Both the position numbers and the translations under genes were made by a program. Shown here one piece after another: positions 26,537 to 36,433 of a stretch of DNA of 64,000 nt. The stretch covers positions 1,722,051 through 1,786,050 of the forward strand of contig NZ_LT706985.1 of assembly GCF_900155645.1 (NCBI RefSeq), given 5' to 3'. The notes beneath the pieces are model-generated. The model was not told the DNA's origin and made no database searches. It saw nothing but the letters and a program-made list of their open reading frames with translations. How positions within the stretch are numbered: the stretch's first letter is position 1; each line of letters starts with the position of its first letter. Source of the stretch: Vaginimicrobium propionicum. Lineage in GTDB: Bacteria > Actinomycetota > Actinomycetes > Propionibacteriales > Propionibacteriaceae.

Positions 26537-28990
26537 ATGGAATATCATCACTTGCCAGCTAATGAACGTCGAACTCCGGTGTCGAGCTACCGTATTCAGC
26601 TCGGTGCTGACATGACTTTTGATAAGGCTCGCGAATCTCTTGACTACTTACAACGTCTAGGCGTAACGGACATTTATTTGTCGCCAATCTTTCAGGCTGC
26701 GCCTGGATCCACCCATGGTTATGACGTCGTTGACCCTACGCAAATCAGTGCGGAGTTAGGTGGACGGCAAGCCTTTGAGGCGCTGGCCATTGCGGCTCAC
26801 GAGCGTGGTATGGGCGTAATAGTTGATGTTGTCCCTAACCATATGGGTGTGCCTACCCCGATTTATCACAACAAGGCATTGTGGTCGGTCTTGAAGCAAG
26901 GCCCGGCCTCGGAATACGCTGACTGGTTTGATGGTACGGATGATGGTGATGGCATGTTGATGCCCTTCCTCGGGGAGCGTATCGGTACCGTCATCGCAAA
27001 TGGTCAAATCACCCGCGAAACTATGGTTATCCCTGGCTTTGAGGACGAGGGACCCCAGAATGTACTTAAATACTTTGACCACGTTTTCCCGTTGCGCGCC
27101 GGCACCGAAACCCTTCCACTGCCAGAATGCCTAGCTAAACAGTATTACCGGCTGGCTTACTGGAAGATTGCCAATGAAGAACTAAACTTTAGACGATTCT
27201 TTGATGTAGACACTCTTCTTGCTGTACGAGTGGAAGACCCAGAGGTTTTCCAAGCGACTCACGCGCTTTTATTCGAGTTATTTAACGATGGCCATATTGA
27301 TGGTTTCAGAATCGATCATCCTGACGGGCTAGCTGACCCGCGCGGTTATATGCGAGCATTATCCCTAGCCAGCGGTGGGGCGTGGATTGTTGGCGAAAAA
27401 ATCTTAGAGCCAGGCGAGCAGCTACCTGATGATTGGCCAATAGCTGGCACTACCGGCTATGACGCCTCTTGGCGGATTTCACAATTACAGATTGACCCAG
27501 CCGGTCAAAATGAGATGGCTGGTGTCGTCCACGACCTTGGGGCTATCACTGAGCCGTTGCCAACGCTTATTGAAGAAGCAAAACGTGAAATCGCTACTGG
27601 CTCGTTGATGGCCGAGGTTTACCGGATTGCCGATTTGGCCTATCAAATTTGCCACGATGACATTATGTTGCGCGACCACACCCACTCGTGGATTCAGCAA
27701 TGCATTACTGAATTAGTGATCGCTGTAGACCGCTACCGCGCCTATGTGGTGCCTGGCGAAGAAGCTCCCGAGCTAGCTGTCGAGTTGATTAACCGTGCCG
27801 CGAAGATCGCCGAAACTAGGTTAGATGCGAATCTGGTGGATACCTTGAAAGTGGTTGTTGATCTGGTGCTAGGACGTGAAGTTGGTTCACAGTCAAGAGC
27901 TCAACAGCAAATACGTGACGAGCTGGTGGTGCGGTTCCAGCAGGTTTGCGGCGCTACTACAGCTAAGGGTGTTGAAGATACTACTTACTATCGTTATTCC
28001 AAGTTGATCGCGCTAAATGAGGTGGGTGGGGCGCCAGCCACCTGGTCGTTAGCCCCAGACGATTTCCACGACTGGTGCGCCAAGATGGCTACTGATTGGC
28101 CGGCTTCCATGACGTGTGGTTCGACCCACGATAATAAGCGTTCTGAAGATGTGCGCGAACGCATTGGTGTGCTCAGCCAGTACGCCGAACAATGGCGAGC
28201 TACCGTCAAGCAGTTGCATGAACACGTCGAGGACATCGACCCGAATACCGAGAACTTCTTGTGGCAAACCTTAGTTGGCACTTGGATGGATGACGGCCCG
28301 ATAGCAGCCGAACGGTTGAAAGAATACCTAGTCAAAGCGTCTAGGGAACAAAAACTGTGGACAAACTGGACTGAACCAGACACCCAATCTGAGGAACAGT
28401 TATGCTCCCAAATCGATGAGATTTACGCCAGCGATGAGGTTAAACAAATCCTTCAAGACTGGTACGACTTAACTGCTCCGGCAGCCAGGTTAGCTATCCT
28501 TTCCCGCAAGGCAATCCAGTTAACTTGCCCAGGGGTGGCCGACAACTTTAATACCTGCGAAACCACTCAAAACTATTTGGTTGACCCTGATAACCGTCGT
28601 CCGGCAGATTTCGACGGGTTAACTCGGTTGCTGGCTACTGTTGACGAGCGACATCCAGAAAATTTGGCTGAAGAAAAAATGCTTGTCACCTCGCGAATTT
28701 TGAGGCTTCGTCAACGTCGTCCGGAAGTATTCGTCGGTGAAAAAGCTAGCTACCGTGCACTGGCCGCTTCTACTGGTCATGTGGTGTGTTTTGCACGCGG
28801 TGATGATGAGGTCGTCACTATCGCTGAGCGGCTTTATAGAGCGCAGCCAGATTTGCAAACACACACTGTCGTTTTGCCCTTAGGCCAATGGAAAGACGTC
28901 CTAACTGGCCGAGAATTGCCTGGCGGTGAGACCGTTTTGGGTGATCTACTAGCCGAATACCCTTGCGCAGTGTTGGAGAAAATCTCCTAG
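26537..28990 (+). CDS. treY: Maltooligosyl trehalose synthase
   Basis: TreY turns the reducing end of maltodextrins into a trehalosyl unit by intramolecular transglycosylation, the first step of the TreY-TreZ route. The 817-residue GH13 protein starts with SSYRIQLGADMTFD, typical of TreY, and has VVDVVPNHMG, FRIDHPDGLADPRGY (nucleophile Asp), WIVGEKILEPGE (acid/base Glu) and TCGSTHDNKRSEDVRER. AGGAG precedes the ATG at 26537. treZ follows after 22 bases. There is no treX debranching gene in the window. Confidence 0.97.
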   Translation: MEYHHLPANERRTPVSSYRIQLGADMTFDKARESLDYLQRLGVTDIYLSPIFQAAPGSTHGYDVVDPTQISAELGGRQAFEALAIAAHERGMGVIVDVVPNHMGVPTPIYHNKALWSVLKQGPASEYADWFDGTDDGDGMLMPFLGERIGTVIANGQITRETMVIPGFEDEGPQNVLKYFDHVFPLRAGTETLPLPECLAKQYYRLAYWKIANEELNFRRFFDVDTLLAVRVEDPEVFQATHALLFELFNDGHIDGFRIDHPDGLADPRGYMRALSLASGGAWIVGEKILEPGEQLPDDWPIAGTTGYDASWRISQLQIDPAGQNEMAGVVHDLGAITEPLPTLIEEAKREIATGSLMAEVYRIADLAYQICHDDIMLRDHTHSWIQQCITELVIAVDRYRAYVVPGEEAPELAVELINRAAKIAETRLDANLVDTLKVVVDLVLGREVGSQSRAQQQIRDELVVRFQQVCGATTAKGVEDTTYYRYSKLIALNEVGGAPATWSLAPDDFHDWCAKMATDWPASMTCGSTHDNKRSEDVRERIGVLSQYAEQWRATVKQLHEHVEDIDPNTENFLWQTLVGTWMDDGPIAAERLKEYLVKASREQKLWTNWTEPDTQSEEQLCSQIDEIYASDEVKQILQDWYDLTAPAARLAILSRKAIQLTCPGVADNFNTCETTQNYLVDPDNRRPADFDGLTRLLATVDERHPENLAEEKMLVTSRILRLRQRRPEVFVGEKASYRALAASTGHVVCFARGDDEVVTIAERLYRAQPDLQTHTVVLPLGQWKDVLTGRELPGGETVLGDLLAEYPCAVLEKIS

Positions 28991-29012
28991 TACAAGTGGT
29001 TAGGATGACCAC

Positions 29013-30776
29013 ATGAACGTGAAATTGTGGGCACCGAATGCGAATCGCGCCCAGGTGGTGATAGTCGATCCGCTAGCGCCTGGCACTATCCTTGAGTGCC
29101 CGCTAACTGAAGCTGAGCTTTGCGGGGCAAGACTTAAGGATATGCGTCCCGCAGGCGATGGCTATTTTGTTACCGAATTGGCTGCGGGCACGAATTATCT
29201 GCTCAGCATAGACGGTCACCAGCCCCTGCCTGACCCGCGTAGCGCTGCCCAGCCTTGGGGAGTCCACGGTCCCTCCCAAGTATTCGACCCCGCCAAATAT
29301 CGGTGGCGGGACGAAAATTGGTCTGGCGCAAAGGTGTTAGGTGACGTCATCTACGAGCTACACATCGGCACGTTCACTCCTACCGGCACCCTAGATGCAG
29401 CTATCGACAAGCTGGATTATCTTGTTGAGCTTGGGGTAAAAACTGTCGAGTTGATGCCAGTAGCGTGTTTTCCTGGCGAACGCGGTTGGGGCTATGACGG
29501 TGTCTACTGGTATGGGGTGCAAGAATCTTATGGCGGTCCGGCGGCCTTGCAACGTTTCGTTGACGCCGCCCACCAACGCGGGTTAGCTGTGTGTCTGGAT
29601 GTCGTCTATAACCATTTCGGCCCAGCAGGAAATTACGCTCCGACTTTTGCGCCGTATTTGACCCACAAATATCAAACCCCGTGGGGTGACGCGATTAACC
29701 TAGATGACGCCGGCAGCCAAGGGGTACGGGCGTTCATCATTGAGGCAGCACTGCGTTGGCTACGCGATTTCCATATAGATGCATTGCGTTTAGATGCTGT
29801 CCATGCCCTAATCGACCACTCGGATACACACATTTTGGCTGAGTTATCCCAAGCGGTAGATACGTTGGAAAAACAATTAGGTAAAGCGTTCACGTTGATA
29901 GCCGAATCTGATTTGAATCAGCCGAAATTAGTGGCGCCCAGAGCCGAAGGTGGCTTAGGAATTGATGGGCAATGGGACGATGACATTCATCACGCGCTGC
30001 ATTCCTATCTAACCCAGGAAACATTTGGCTATTACGTTGATTTTGGTGACCCAGCGACCCTAGCTAAGGCGGTGACCAGCGTTTTCGTCCATGACGGGAG
30101 TTATTCAACCTTCCGTGAACAACTGTGGGGTGCAAAAGTTGCCGACCAGGTGGATCGATCCCGCTTCGTTATTTTCACCCAAAACCATGACCAAGTTGGA
30201 AATCGTGGGCAAGGAGATCGTCCAGAAGAAAAACTACCCTCGGGGGCTAGTGCTGCTGGCGCTGCCCTAGTGTTGCTATCGCCTTATACCCCGATGCTTT
30301 TTCAAGGTCAGGAGTGGGCAAGTCAAGGACGTTTTCAATTCTTCACCGACCATGACGAGAAACTCGGCCAGGCGGTAAGCCAAGGGCGGCTGGAAGAATT
30401 CAGCTCTCACGGTTGGGAAGAAATCTATGGGCAAAACCACGAGGTGCCAGACCCGCAAAATGAGCAGACCTTCCTAGATTCCAAACTCGATTGGGATGAA
30501 CTTGAGGGGCAAGATCACCAAGAAATGCTCAATTGGTATCGCCGCTTGATTCAGCTGCGTGACCAGCTAAAACCGGCAGGGTTGCCAGAGGTTGATTACG
30601 GTGAGGACTGGCTGCGAATGCGCTGTAACAATTTTACGGTAGTGATTTGCCCAGGCGATCGCTCAGCAACATTGCCGCAAGCCAAGGCAGAAATTTTGGC
30701 ACTGTGGGGCAAAGCAGCGTTCCAGGGTGACACCCTTAGTATTGGTGCTAACTCTGCTGTCGTTCTAGCTGGCTAG
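29013..30776 (+). CDS. treZ: Maltooligosyltrehalose trehalohydrolase
   Basis: TreZ cleaves free trehalose from the maltooligosyl trehalose made by TreY. The 587-residue protein has an N-terminal beta-sandwich (KLWAPNANRAQVVIVD) and a GH13 barrel with LDVVYNHFGPAGNY, ALRLDAVHALID (nucleophile), LIAESDLNQPK (acid/base Glu) and FTQNHDQVGNR. The start carries AGGATG upstream. It forms a two-gene operon with treY just after the heat-shock operon, in keeping with trehalose as a stress protectant. Confidence 0.97.
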   Translation: MNVKLWAPNANRAQVVIVDPLAPGTILECPLTEAELCGARLKDMRPAGDGYFVTELAAGTNYLLSIDGHQPLPDPRSAAQPWGVHGPSQVFDPAKYRWRDENWSGAKVLGDVIYELHIGTFTPTGTLDAAIDKLDYLVELGVKTVELMPVACFPGERGWGYDGVYWYGVQESYGGPAALQRFVDAAHQRGLAVCLDVVYNHFGPAGNYAPTFAPYLTHKYQTPWGDAINLDDAGSQGVRAFIIEAALRWLRDFHIDALRLDAVHALIDHSDTHILAELSQAVDTLEKQLGKAFTLIAESDLNQPKLVAPRAEGGLGIDGQWDDDIHHALHSYLTQETFGYYVDFGDPATLAKAVTSVFVHDGSYSTFREQLWGAKVADQVDRSRFVIFTQNHDQVGNRGQGDRPEEKLPSGASAAGAALVLLSPYTPMLFQGQEWASQGRFQFFTDHDEKLGQAVSQGRLEEFSSHGWEEIYGQNHEVPDPQNEQTFLDSKLDWDELEGQDHQEMLNWYRRLIQLRDQLKPAGLPEVDYGEDWLRMRCNNFTVVICPGDRSATLPQAKAEILALWGKAAFQGDTLSIGANSAVVLAG

Positions 30777-30779
30777 GCC

Positions 30780-31730
30780 TTATAGGTAGGCTTTAGCCCA
30801 CCTGGTGATTTGACGATAAGCATTTTCCCGAACAGGTTTGCGAGATAGCACCAGATCGTGCATACCGTCCTCAATACGAGCCAGAGTTACCAATTTTCCG
30901 AGCTTAATGGACGCCGGGGCTAGGCGCTCAACGTCTAGGACGGTGTCTGCGCTTAGGTAGGCATCATCCCAGTTTTTTGTGGGATTAACCGAGCGGGTAC
31001 TCATCATGGCCAACACTGGTGTGTCTATATCTAAGCCCTTCGCTACTCGCTCTTGGCCTTTAAGTATTGCCTTGCCCCAACCAAAACGGACGATAAAAGC
31101 CGGGTGTGATTTGAAGTTAGGGTCAATACCCCAATCCCCAGTTTTGTTTAGGCTGGCTCGGTAATGCCCATAATCAGTTATCTGTATGGCAGTTGTTGGT
31201 TGCAGTCGAGCCACTGAGTTTACCAATGGCTTAAGCGCTGTCCACATTGCTGGTGAGCCCATCATGTCCAGCCACGGAGAGTTTAGGATTAGCCCGTTTA
31301 GCTCGTATTCAGTGTCATTGGCCCACAAGCTGGTGATTAACCCGCCAGTCGAGTGCCCCATGATGGTGATCTTGTCGTGTCCTTCGTCTTTTATCCTGAC
31401 GAAAGCCTCGTCCATCTCGGTGTAGTAGTCGCTGAGACGGGTGATATAGCCGGCTAACAATCCTCGCGTCAGATTACGTCCGTAACGGCGTAGATCTAAC
31501 GCATAAAAATCGTAACCGGCATTCACCCAGTAGTCAGCTAGCTGCCGTTGGAAGAAGTAGTCATCCCAACCATGAATATAAAGCACCGCCCGCTTTGAGG
31601 CAGGTGGCCGACGTCTAACCAGGGTTGCGGTCAATGCCTTATCGGTTGGTTCACCATCGGCGAACTTAGCATCCGCAATTTCCCAAGTGCATGCCTGAAA
31701 ATCAGGCAGCATCCGGTCAGGCGTCCACAT
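30780..31730 (-). CDS. Alpha/beta hydrolase, serine aminopeptidase/monoacylglycerol lipase-like
   Basis: This 316-residue soluble protein has an alpha/beta hydrolase fold: oxyanion region AVLYIHGWDDYF, nucleophile elbow IMGHSTGGL (Ser about residue 147), and a late His in IEDGMHDLVLSR. It resembles the Hydrolase_4 (S33-like) group that includes monoacylglycerol lipases. No signal peptide is seen, so it acts in the cytoplasm. Its ATG lies 2 bases after the DUF3073 stop without its own ribosome site, so translation is probably coupled. The substrate is unknown. Confidence 0.9.
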   Translation of the reverse strand: MWTPDRMLPDFQACTWEIADAKFADGEPTDKALTATLVRRRPPASKRAVLYIHGWDDYFFQRQLADYWVNAGYDFYALDLRRYGRNLTRGLLAGYITRLSDYYTEMDEAFVRIKDEGHDKITIMGHSTGGLITSLWANDTEYELNGLILNSPWLDMMGSPAMWTALKPLVNSVARLQPTTAIQITDYGHYRASLNKTGDWGIDPNFKSHPAFIVRFGWGKAILKGQERVAKGLDIDTPVLAMMSTRSVNPTKNWDDAYLSADTVLDVERLAPASIKLGKLVTLARIEDGMHDLVLSRKPVRENAYRQITRWAKAYL

Positions 31731-31732
31731 GG

Positions 31733-31951
31733 TCAGCGGCGATCATAGTCGTCGAAATCGACTTCTTCATCGTCTTGGTTGTAGCGAGCAGCTATCTCTT
31801 CATACTGCGACGGAACTTCGTCGTAGATGTCTTCTACCGGTGGTTCGCCTCGCAGCTCTCGTTCAAGAGAGGCAAGATCAGGCTCTACGGAACTGTATTT
31901 CAGTCTCCGGGCTACCTTGGTTTGCTTTGCCTTTGCACGGCCGCGCCCCAT
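31733..31951 (-). CDS. DUF3073-family protein
   Basis: This 72-residue protein starts with a basic stretch (MGRGRAKAKQTKVARRLKY) and ends with a strongly acidic tail (YNQDDEEVDFDDYDRR). This layout, with the SPxxDLxxLxREL-like core (SVEPDLASLERELRG), is typical of DUF3073, a small actinobacterial family often near purine genes. The function is unknown. purM-purF lie just upstream on the same strand. Confidence 0.9.
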   Translation of the reverse strand: MGRGRAKAKQTKVARRLKYSSVEPDLASLERELRGEPPVEDIYDEVPSQYEEIAARYNQDDEEVDFDDYDRR

Positions 31952-32097
31952 ATTGGGTCGACCCCCTCGCTCTTTGTCTCGCGGCTAGGCCGCGGAATGT
32001 GAATATTTCTTTCGTGCGTCCAAGACTACCCAATGAGGCTTAAGGTATCCAACGCGCGCCCCAAAAGAAGACAAATTTCTTGATTTTTTGTGAATAA

Positions 32098-33129
32098 TCA
32101 CCGATATTTGCCAACTAATGTCACATTATTCGACTTAGTTACAGTGCCGGCAATCCAGGCTGGAATGCCAGCTGCATTAGACTGTGCTACCGCTTTATCT
32201 GCATCCTGGTCAGCTACGACGGCGATCATCCCGACCCCCATATTTAGGGTTTGCTCTAAATCGTCCAAAGCGATCGAGCCAGTTTTAGCCACCACATCGA
32301 AGATGGGTGGCAACTGCCAGGTGTCGCGCTCAATATTTGCGCCTAATCCGGCGGGCAGCACCCTAGCTAGGTTAGCTGCTAGCCCGCCACCGGTGATGTG
32401 GCTGGCAGCATGCATTTCGACCGCCGCTATCATGGCCAGCAGTTTTTGGGCATAAACCCTGGTTGGGGTGAGTAATTCAGCGCCTAAAGTTTTCCCTAAT
32501 TCGTCCACGTGAGATTGCAGGTCAGCGTCTTTGAAAACTTTACGGATCAGCGAATAACCATTGGCGTGCAACCCAGATGAAGCCATGGCAACTAATTTGT
32601 CGCCAGGTGTGACCAAGTCAGGCCCAAGCATTTCGTCGGCCTCGACTACACCAGTGGTAGCGCCAGCCACATCGAAATCATCTTCGGCCATCAAACCGGG
32701 GTGCTCGGCGGTTTCTCCACCAATTAACGCCGCACCGGCCTCGTGACAGGCTTGGGCAATGCCTGAGACAATATCTGCTATCCGCTCAGGAAACAGCTTG
32801 CCGCAAGCGATGTAGTCGGTGACGAACAAAGGCTCAGCGCCTACCACCACCAGATCGTCAACGAGCATGCCGATTAAATCCCAGCCAATAGTGTCATATC
32901 GACCCATTGCTTGGGCGATAGCCACCTTGGTGCCGCAACCGTCCGTGCTGGTGGCCAAAATAGGACGTCGATATTTCTTCAATGCGGAGACATCGAAAAG
33001 TCCGGCGAAACCACCAAGACCGCCCATTACCTCTGGGCGAGTTGCGCGGGCAACGTGAGCCTTCATTAATTCGACAGCGCGTTCACCGGCTTGAACGTCC
33101 ACCCCGGCCTTGGCATAAGAATTCTTCAT
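32098..33129 (-). CDS. purM: Phosphoribosylformylglycinamidine cyclo-ligase (AIR synthetase)
   Basis: PurM closes the imidazole ring in the fifth step of purine synthesis, using ATP to form AIR. The 343-residue protein has the start YAKAGVDVQAGERAVELMK, the metal/ATP motif STDGCGTKVAIAQ, the GWDLIGMLVDDLVV segment, GGETAEHPGLM, and HITGGGLAANLARVLP. AAGGAG precedes the ATG. It lies 12 bases after purF on the same strand, so the two are co-transcribed. Confidence 0.98.
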   Translation of the reverse strand: MKNSYAKAGVDVQAGERAVELMKAHVARATRPEVMGGLGGFAGLFDVSALKKYRRPILATSTDGCGTKVAIAQAMGRYDTIGWDLIGMLVDDLVVVGAEPLFVTDYIACGKLFPERIADIVSGIAQACHEAGAALIGGETAEHPGLMAEDDFDVAGATTGVVEADEMLGPDLVTPGDKLVAMASSGLHANGYSLIRKVFKDADLQSHVDELGKTLGAELLTPTRVYAQKLLAMIAAVEMHAASHITGGGLAANLARVLPAGLGANIERDTWQLPPIFDVVAKTGSIALDDLEQTLNMGVGMIAVVADQDADKAVAQSNAAGIPAWIAGTVTKSNNVTLVGKYR

Positions 33130-33141
33130 CTTTCTCCTTAG

Positions 33142-34548
33142 TCACTCGCCACACACTTGGGGTGCAGTATCTGGGATGCGGATGGGATAGCGCCCATCGA
33201 AACACGCTTTGCACAGAGCGTCGCTGGGTAAGTCAACGGCCTCGGTCAACCCGTCTAGGCTGACGAATCCGAGCGAATCAGCACCGATTGCGGTAGAAAT
33301 CTGCGCTACGTTCATGCCGGGGGCGATTAGCTCGGCTCGGGTAGCGAAATCAATACCGAAATAGCAAGGCCACATTACCGGCGGGCTTGAGATGCGCACA
33401 TGCACTTCAGCGGCTCCTGCGGCGCGCAACATCTTTATTAGTGCGCGTTGAGTATTGCCTCTAACTATGGAATCGTCCACCACCACTAGGCGTTTGCCTT
33501 TGATGGCTTCCCGAATAGGGTTTAGTTTCAAGCGAATACCTAGCTGGCGAATCGTTTGGGATGGCTGAATGAAAGTACGTCCCACATAAGAGTTTTTCAC
33601 CAATCCGGTGTGATAGGGGATACCTGATTCCATCGCATAACCTAGAGCGGCTGGCACCCCAGATTCCGGCACACCCATCACCAGGTCGGCATCGGCTGGC
33701 TCCTCGGCGGCTAGACGCTGACCGATGCGCACCCTAACTGACTGGATCTGGCGTTCTGCCAGCACTGAATCAGGACGAGCCAAGTAAACGTACTCGAAAA
33801 TGCAGCCCTTCGGGTCAGCCTCGGCGAACTTCGTGGATGACAAGCCATTAGCGTCGATGCGCAGCATTTCGCCGGGTTCAATTTCACGCACGAATGTTGC
33901 GCCAACAATGTCCAGCGCACAGGTTTCGGACGTGACCACCCAGCCTTTTTCCAGCCTGCCTAGCACTAATGGACGCACCCCGTGTCGATCACGAGCCGCC
34001 CACAAGGCGTTTTCCGTCATGAAAACCAAGCAGAATGCACCCGCTAAGCGCGGCAGCACTTGATGGGCAGCCTCATCAACAGATTCATCAAAACTGGCAA
34101 GCAGTGCGGTAACCAACTCGGTATCCGAGGTGGAATCCATGTGTGTCTTTAGTAATTGTTCCCCGGTGCGTTCAGCCAGCCAAGCCGATAATTCTTCGGT
34201 ATTCGTCAGGTTGCCGTTATGAGCCAACGCTAGACCACCGGCATCTTTAGCTCGGTAGGTGGGTTGTGCATTAGACCAAACCGATGAGCCCTTGGTGGAG
34301 TAGCGGTCATGGCCGATAGCGATATGGCCAGTTAGCGAATTCAAGGTGGTTTCGTTGAACACTTGGGAAACCAGCCCCATATCTTTGAACACCATTATGC
34401 GTTGACCGTTGCTGACCGCCATACCAGCTGATTCTTGGCCACGATGTTGTAGGGCGAAAAGCCCAAAATACGTTAATTTCGAGACGTCCTCATCGGGTGC
34501 GAAAACACCGAACACTCCGCACTCTTCATGCGGCCTATCCTCGTTCAC
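33142..34548 (-). CDS. purF: Amidophosphoribosyltransferase
   Basis: PurF starts purine synthesis by moving glutamine-derived ammonia to PRPP. The 468-residue protein starts MNEDRPHEECGVFGVF; cleavage before this Cys would expose the Ntn nucleophile. The glutaminase domain has LQHRGQESAGM and HNGNLTN; the phosphoribosyltransferase domain has the PRPP loop RLVVVDDSIVRGNT. GTG is the only good start. It heads the purF-purM pair. Confidence 0.98.
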   Translation of the reverse strand: MNEDRPHEECGVFGVFAPDEDVSKLTYFGLFALQHRGQESAGMAVSNGQRIMVFKDMGLVSQVFNETTLNSLTGHIAIGHDRYSTKGSSVWSNAQPTYRAKDAGGLALAHNGNLTNTEELSAWLAERTGEQLLKTHMDSTSDTELVTALLASFDESVDEAAHQVLPRLAGAFCLVFMTENALWAARDRHGVRPLVLGRLEKGWVVTSETCALDIVGATFVREIEPGEMLRIDANGLSSTKFAEADPKGCIFEYVYLARPDSVLAERQIQSVRVRIGQRLAAEEPADADLVMGVPESGVPAALGYAMESGIPYHTGLVKNSYVGRTFIQPSQTIRQLGIRLKLNPIREAIKGKRLVVVDDSIVRGNTQRALIKMLRAAGAAEVHVRISSPPVMWPCYFGIDFATRAELIAPGMNVAQISTAIGADSLGFVSLDGLTEAVDLPSDALCKACFDGRYPIRIPDTAPQVCGE

Positions 34549-34592
34549 CCCGCGAGTCTATCGCATGAACGCTTTAGCGCAGTATTGCCGGA

Positions 34593-34985
34593 TCACCTTT
34601 GGCGTCGCCACGCCCTAATGGTGGCCTCCTCGTCCACTAGCGCAGTAATTATTCGCGGGGTGGTGGGGGAAAGATTTGATTCCTTTATCCGTTGATTCAA
34701 ATTTTGGATAATTTCCCTGGCGGCCTGCTCGGTTTTCACCGATTCAAGTTGGGTGGCCAAGTTTTCCTTCTCTTTACGTAATAGCAGCGGGGTGGGCAAG
34801 ATGGAGCTTAAATCTTCACGGCTCAACCTATCGACAATCCAGGGACGCTCTCGGCCAGGCTGGCCTAAATCAACCGGTTTACCCTTGCCAGGCAGGTTAT
34901 CGAAATCACCGCGTTCGACGGCAAGCCGCACCTGTCGATCTATCCAAGACTCAAAAACAGGTGCGGCGTCATCGTCAGGATGCAT
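34593..34985 (-). CDS. DUF1992 (DnaJ-homologue subfamily) protein
   Basis: This 130-residue protein has the DUF1992 signature: ESWIDRQVRLAVERGDFDNLPGKGKP-type start (residues about 12-37) and the REI...LN-RI helix. The family is widespread and lacks a J domain despite its name; the function is unknown. Its ATG directly follows the peptidase stop, so it is co-translated with it. Confidence 0.88.
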   Translation of the reverse strand: MHPDDDAAPVFESWIDRQVRLAVERGDFDNLPGKGKPVDLGQPGRERPWIVDRLSREDLSSILPTPLLLRKEKENLATQLESVKTEQAAREIIQNLNQRIKESNLSPTTPRIITALVDEEATIRAWRRQR

Positions 34986-36329
34986 TTAGCGGCCAAGCTC
35001 GTTTAAGAAGAATGCCTCAGCTAGGCAAGCTTTCTCGAAGTCAGAAATGGTTAAGGACTCGTCTATGCCGTGCATTCTGGAATCTGGGTCGGCTACTCCG
35101 CAACCTAAAATGAAGGCTCTCGGGAAAGCTTTCTGGAAATCAGCGATCATTCCGATAGACCCGCCAGTACCCATCGGTACGGGGGCAACACCAAAGGCCT
35201 TCTGCCAGCATTCTTTCGCTAATTCATATACCGGTCCGCTTTGCGGCAATACGCTTGGCTGCGCGGACTCACCTCTAGTGATCTCCAAGTGTGCTCCCCA
35301 GTCATTGTGAGCCTGCAGATGAGCCTCAACTTGGTCGAGCACATTCTTGCTGTTATCGCCAGGAGCTAGTCGGATACTAATTTTTGCCGATGCGGTGGGA
35401 ATGAGTAGGTTTGCGGAGTCTTTAATGCAGGTAGTGTCGATGCCGATAACGCTAATGGACGGCTTCAACCAGGTGCGTGCGCCGATAGGCCCAGAACCAA
35501 GCAATTTCACCCCATCAAGGACGCCCGACTCGGAACGTAGCCGAGCCTCGGAATAATCCAAATCGGTGTCGTTAGATTGTACGAGGCCGGCAACTGCAAC
35601 ATTGCCATCCGCGTCGTGGAGGGTGGCAATCAGGCGGCACAAGGTGGTGACAGCGTCAGGTAGTGGGCCGCCAAATTCGCCAGAGTGTAGCCCATGATCG
35701 AGGGTGGATACCTTAATGACTAGGTCGGTTACCCCGCGCAGCGTGGTGGTGAACGCTGGCTCGCCGGGCGCCCAGTTGCCGCAGTCGGCGATCACATAAA
35801 CGTCAGCAGCTAATTCTTTTCGGTGCTGTTCCAAGATTGCTGCCAAGGTGGGGGAGCCTAGTTCCTCCTCACCCTCGAAGAGAACGGTAACATTTACCGG
35901 CAACTTGCCTTTGAAAGCTCGTAATGCCCCAAAATGGCTAGCCAACCCGCCTTTGTCGTCGGCTGGTCCGCGTCCGTATAGCCGTCCGTGGCGTTCAGTT
36001 GGGGTGAACGGATCGGACGTCCAAGCCGCTAAATCGCCGGTCGGTTGGACGTCGTAGTGGGAATAAAGCAATACCGTTGGCAATTTATCGTCAACGTGGA
36101 AGTGGCCGATGACAGCCGGTTTTCCACCCGCACAGACTTTCTTTACCTCGTCAATATCTAGTGCTTTCAGCATTTCCACTAGCCGATCGGCGGTGGCCTC
36201 AACGTCTGCATCGTGTTCTGGCAGGGAACTTACGGACGGTATTTTCACCAATTCCAGTAAGTCGTCATAGGTTTGCCCGAGCACCTGCTGGACGCGCTGA
36301 GTTAATTCGGTATCACTAAGTACGCTCAT
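34986..36329 (-). CDS. M20-family metallopeptidase (dipeptidase)
   Basis: This 447-residue enzyme has the M20 fold: HYDVQP (metal His), GRGPADDKGG (bridging Asp), FEGEEELGSP (catalytic and metal Glu pair), ADCGNW (metal Asp) and a late MHGIDE His. A dimerisation domain (about residues 185-335) is inserted after GVTDLVIKVSTLDHGLHSGEFGG-like sequence. Members cleave dipeptides or related amide bonds in the cytoplasm with two zinc ions. It resembles actinobacterial dipeptidases more than DapE. Confidence 0.93.
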   Translation of the reverse strand: MSVLSDTELTQRVQQVLGQTYDDLLELVKIPSVSSLPEHDADVEATADRLVEMLKALDIDEVKKVCAGGKPAVIGHFHVDDKLPTVLLYSHYDVQPTGDLAAWTSDPFTPTERHGRLYGRGPADDKGGLASHFGALRAFKGKLPVNVTVLFEGEEELGSPTLAAILEQHRKELAADVYVIADCGNWAPGEPAFTTTLRGVTDLVIKVSTLDHGLHSGEFGGPLPDAVTTLCRLIATLHDADGNVAVAGLVQSNDTDLDYSEARLRSESGVLDGVKLLGSGPIGARTWLKPSISVIGIDTTCIKDSANLLIPTASAKISIRLAPGDNSKNVLDQVEAHLQAHNDWGAHLEITRGESAQPSVLPQSGPVYELAKECWQKAFGVAPVPMGTGGSIGMIADFQKAFPRAFILGCGVADPDSRMHGIDESLTISDFEKACLAEAFFLNELGR

Positions 36330-36433
36330 GGATTAAAGATTAGCCCGCTTATCTGGCGTCCACTATCTGCGAGAGCGCCAGCGCTACCGAACTAAACCGA
36401 GCCAATTAGTGACCAAGCTGATCTAAATTAACT

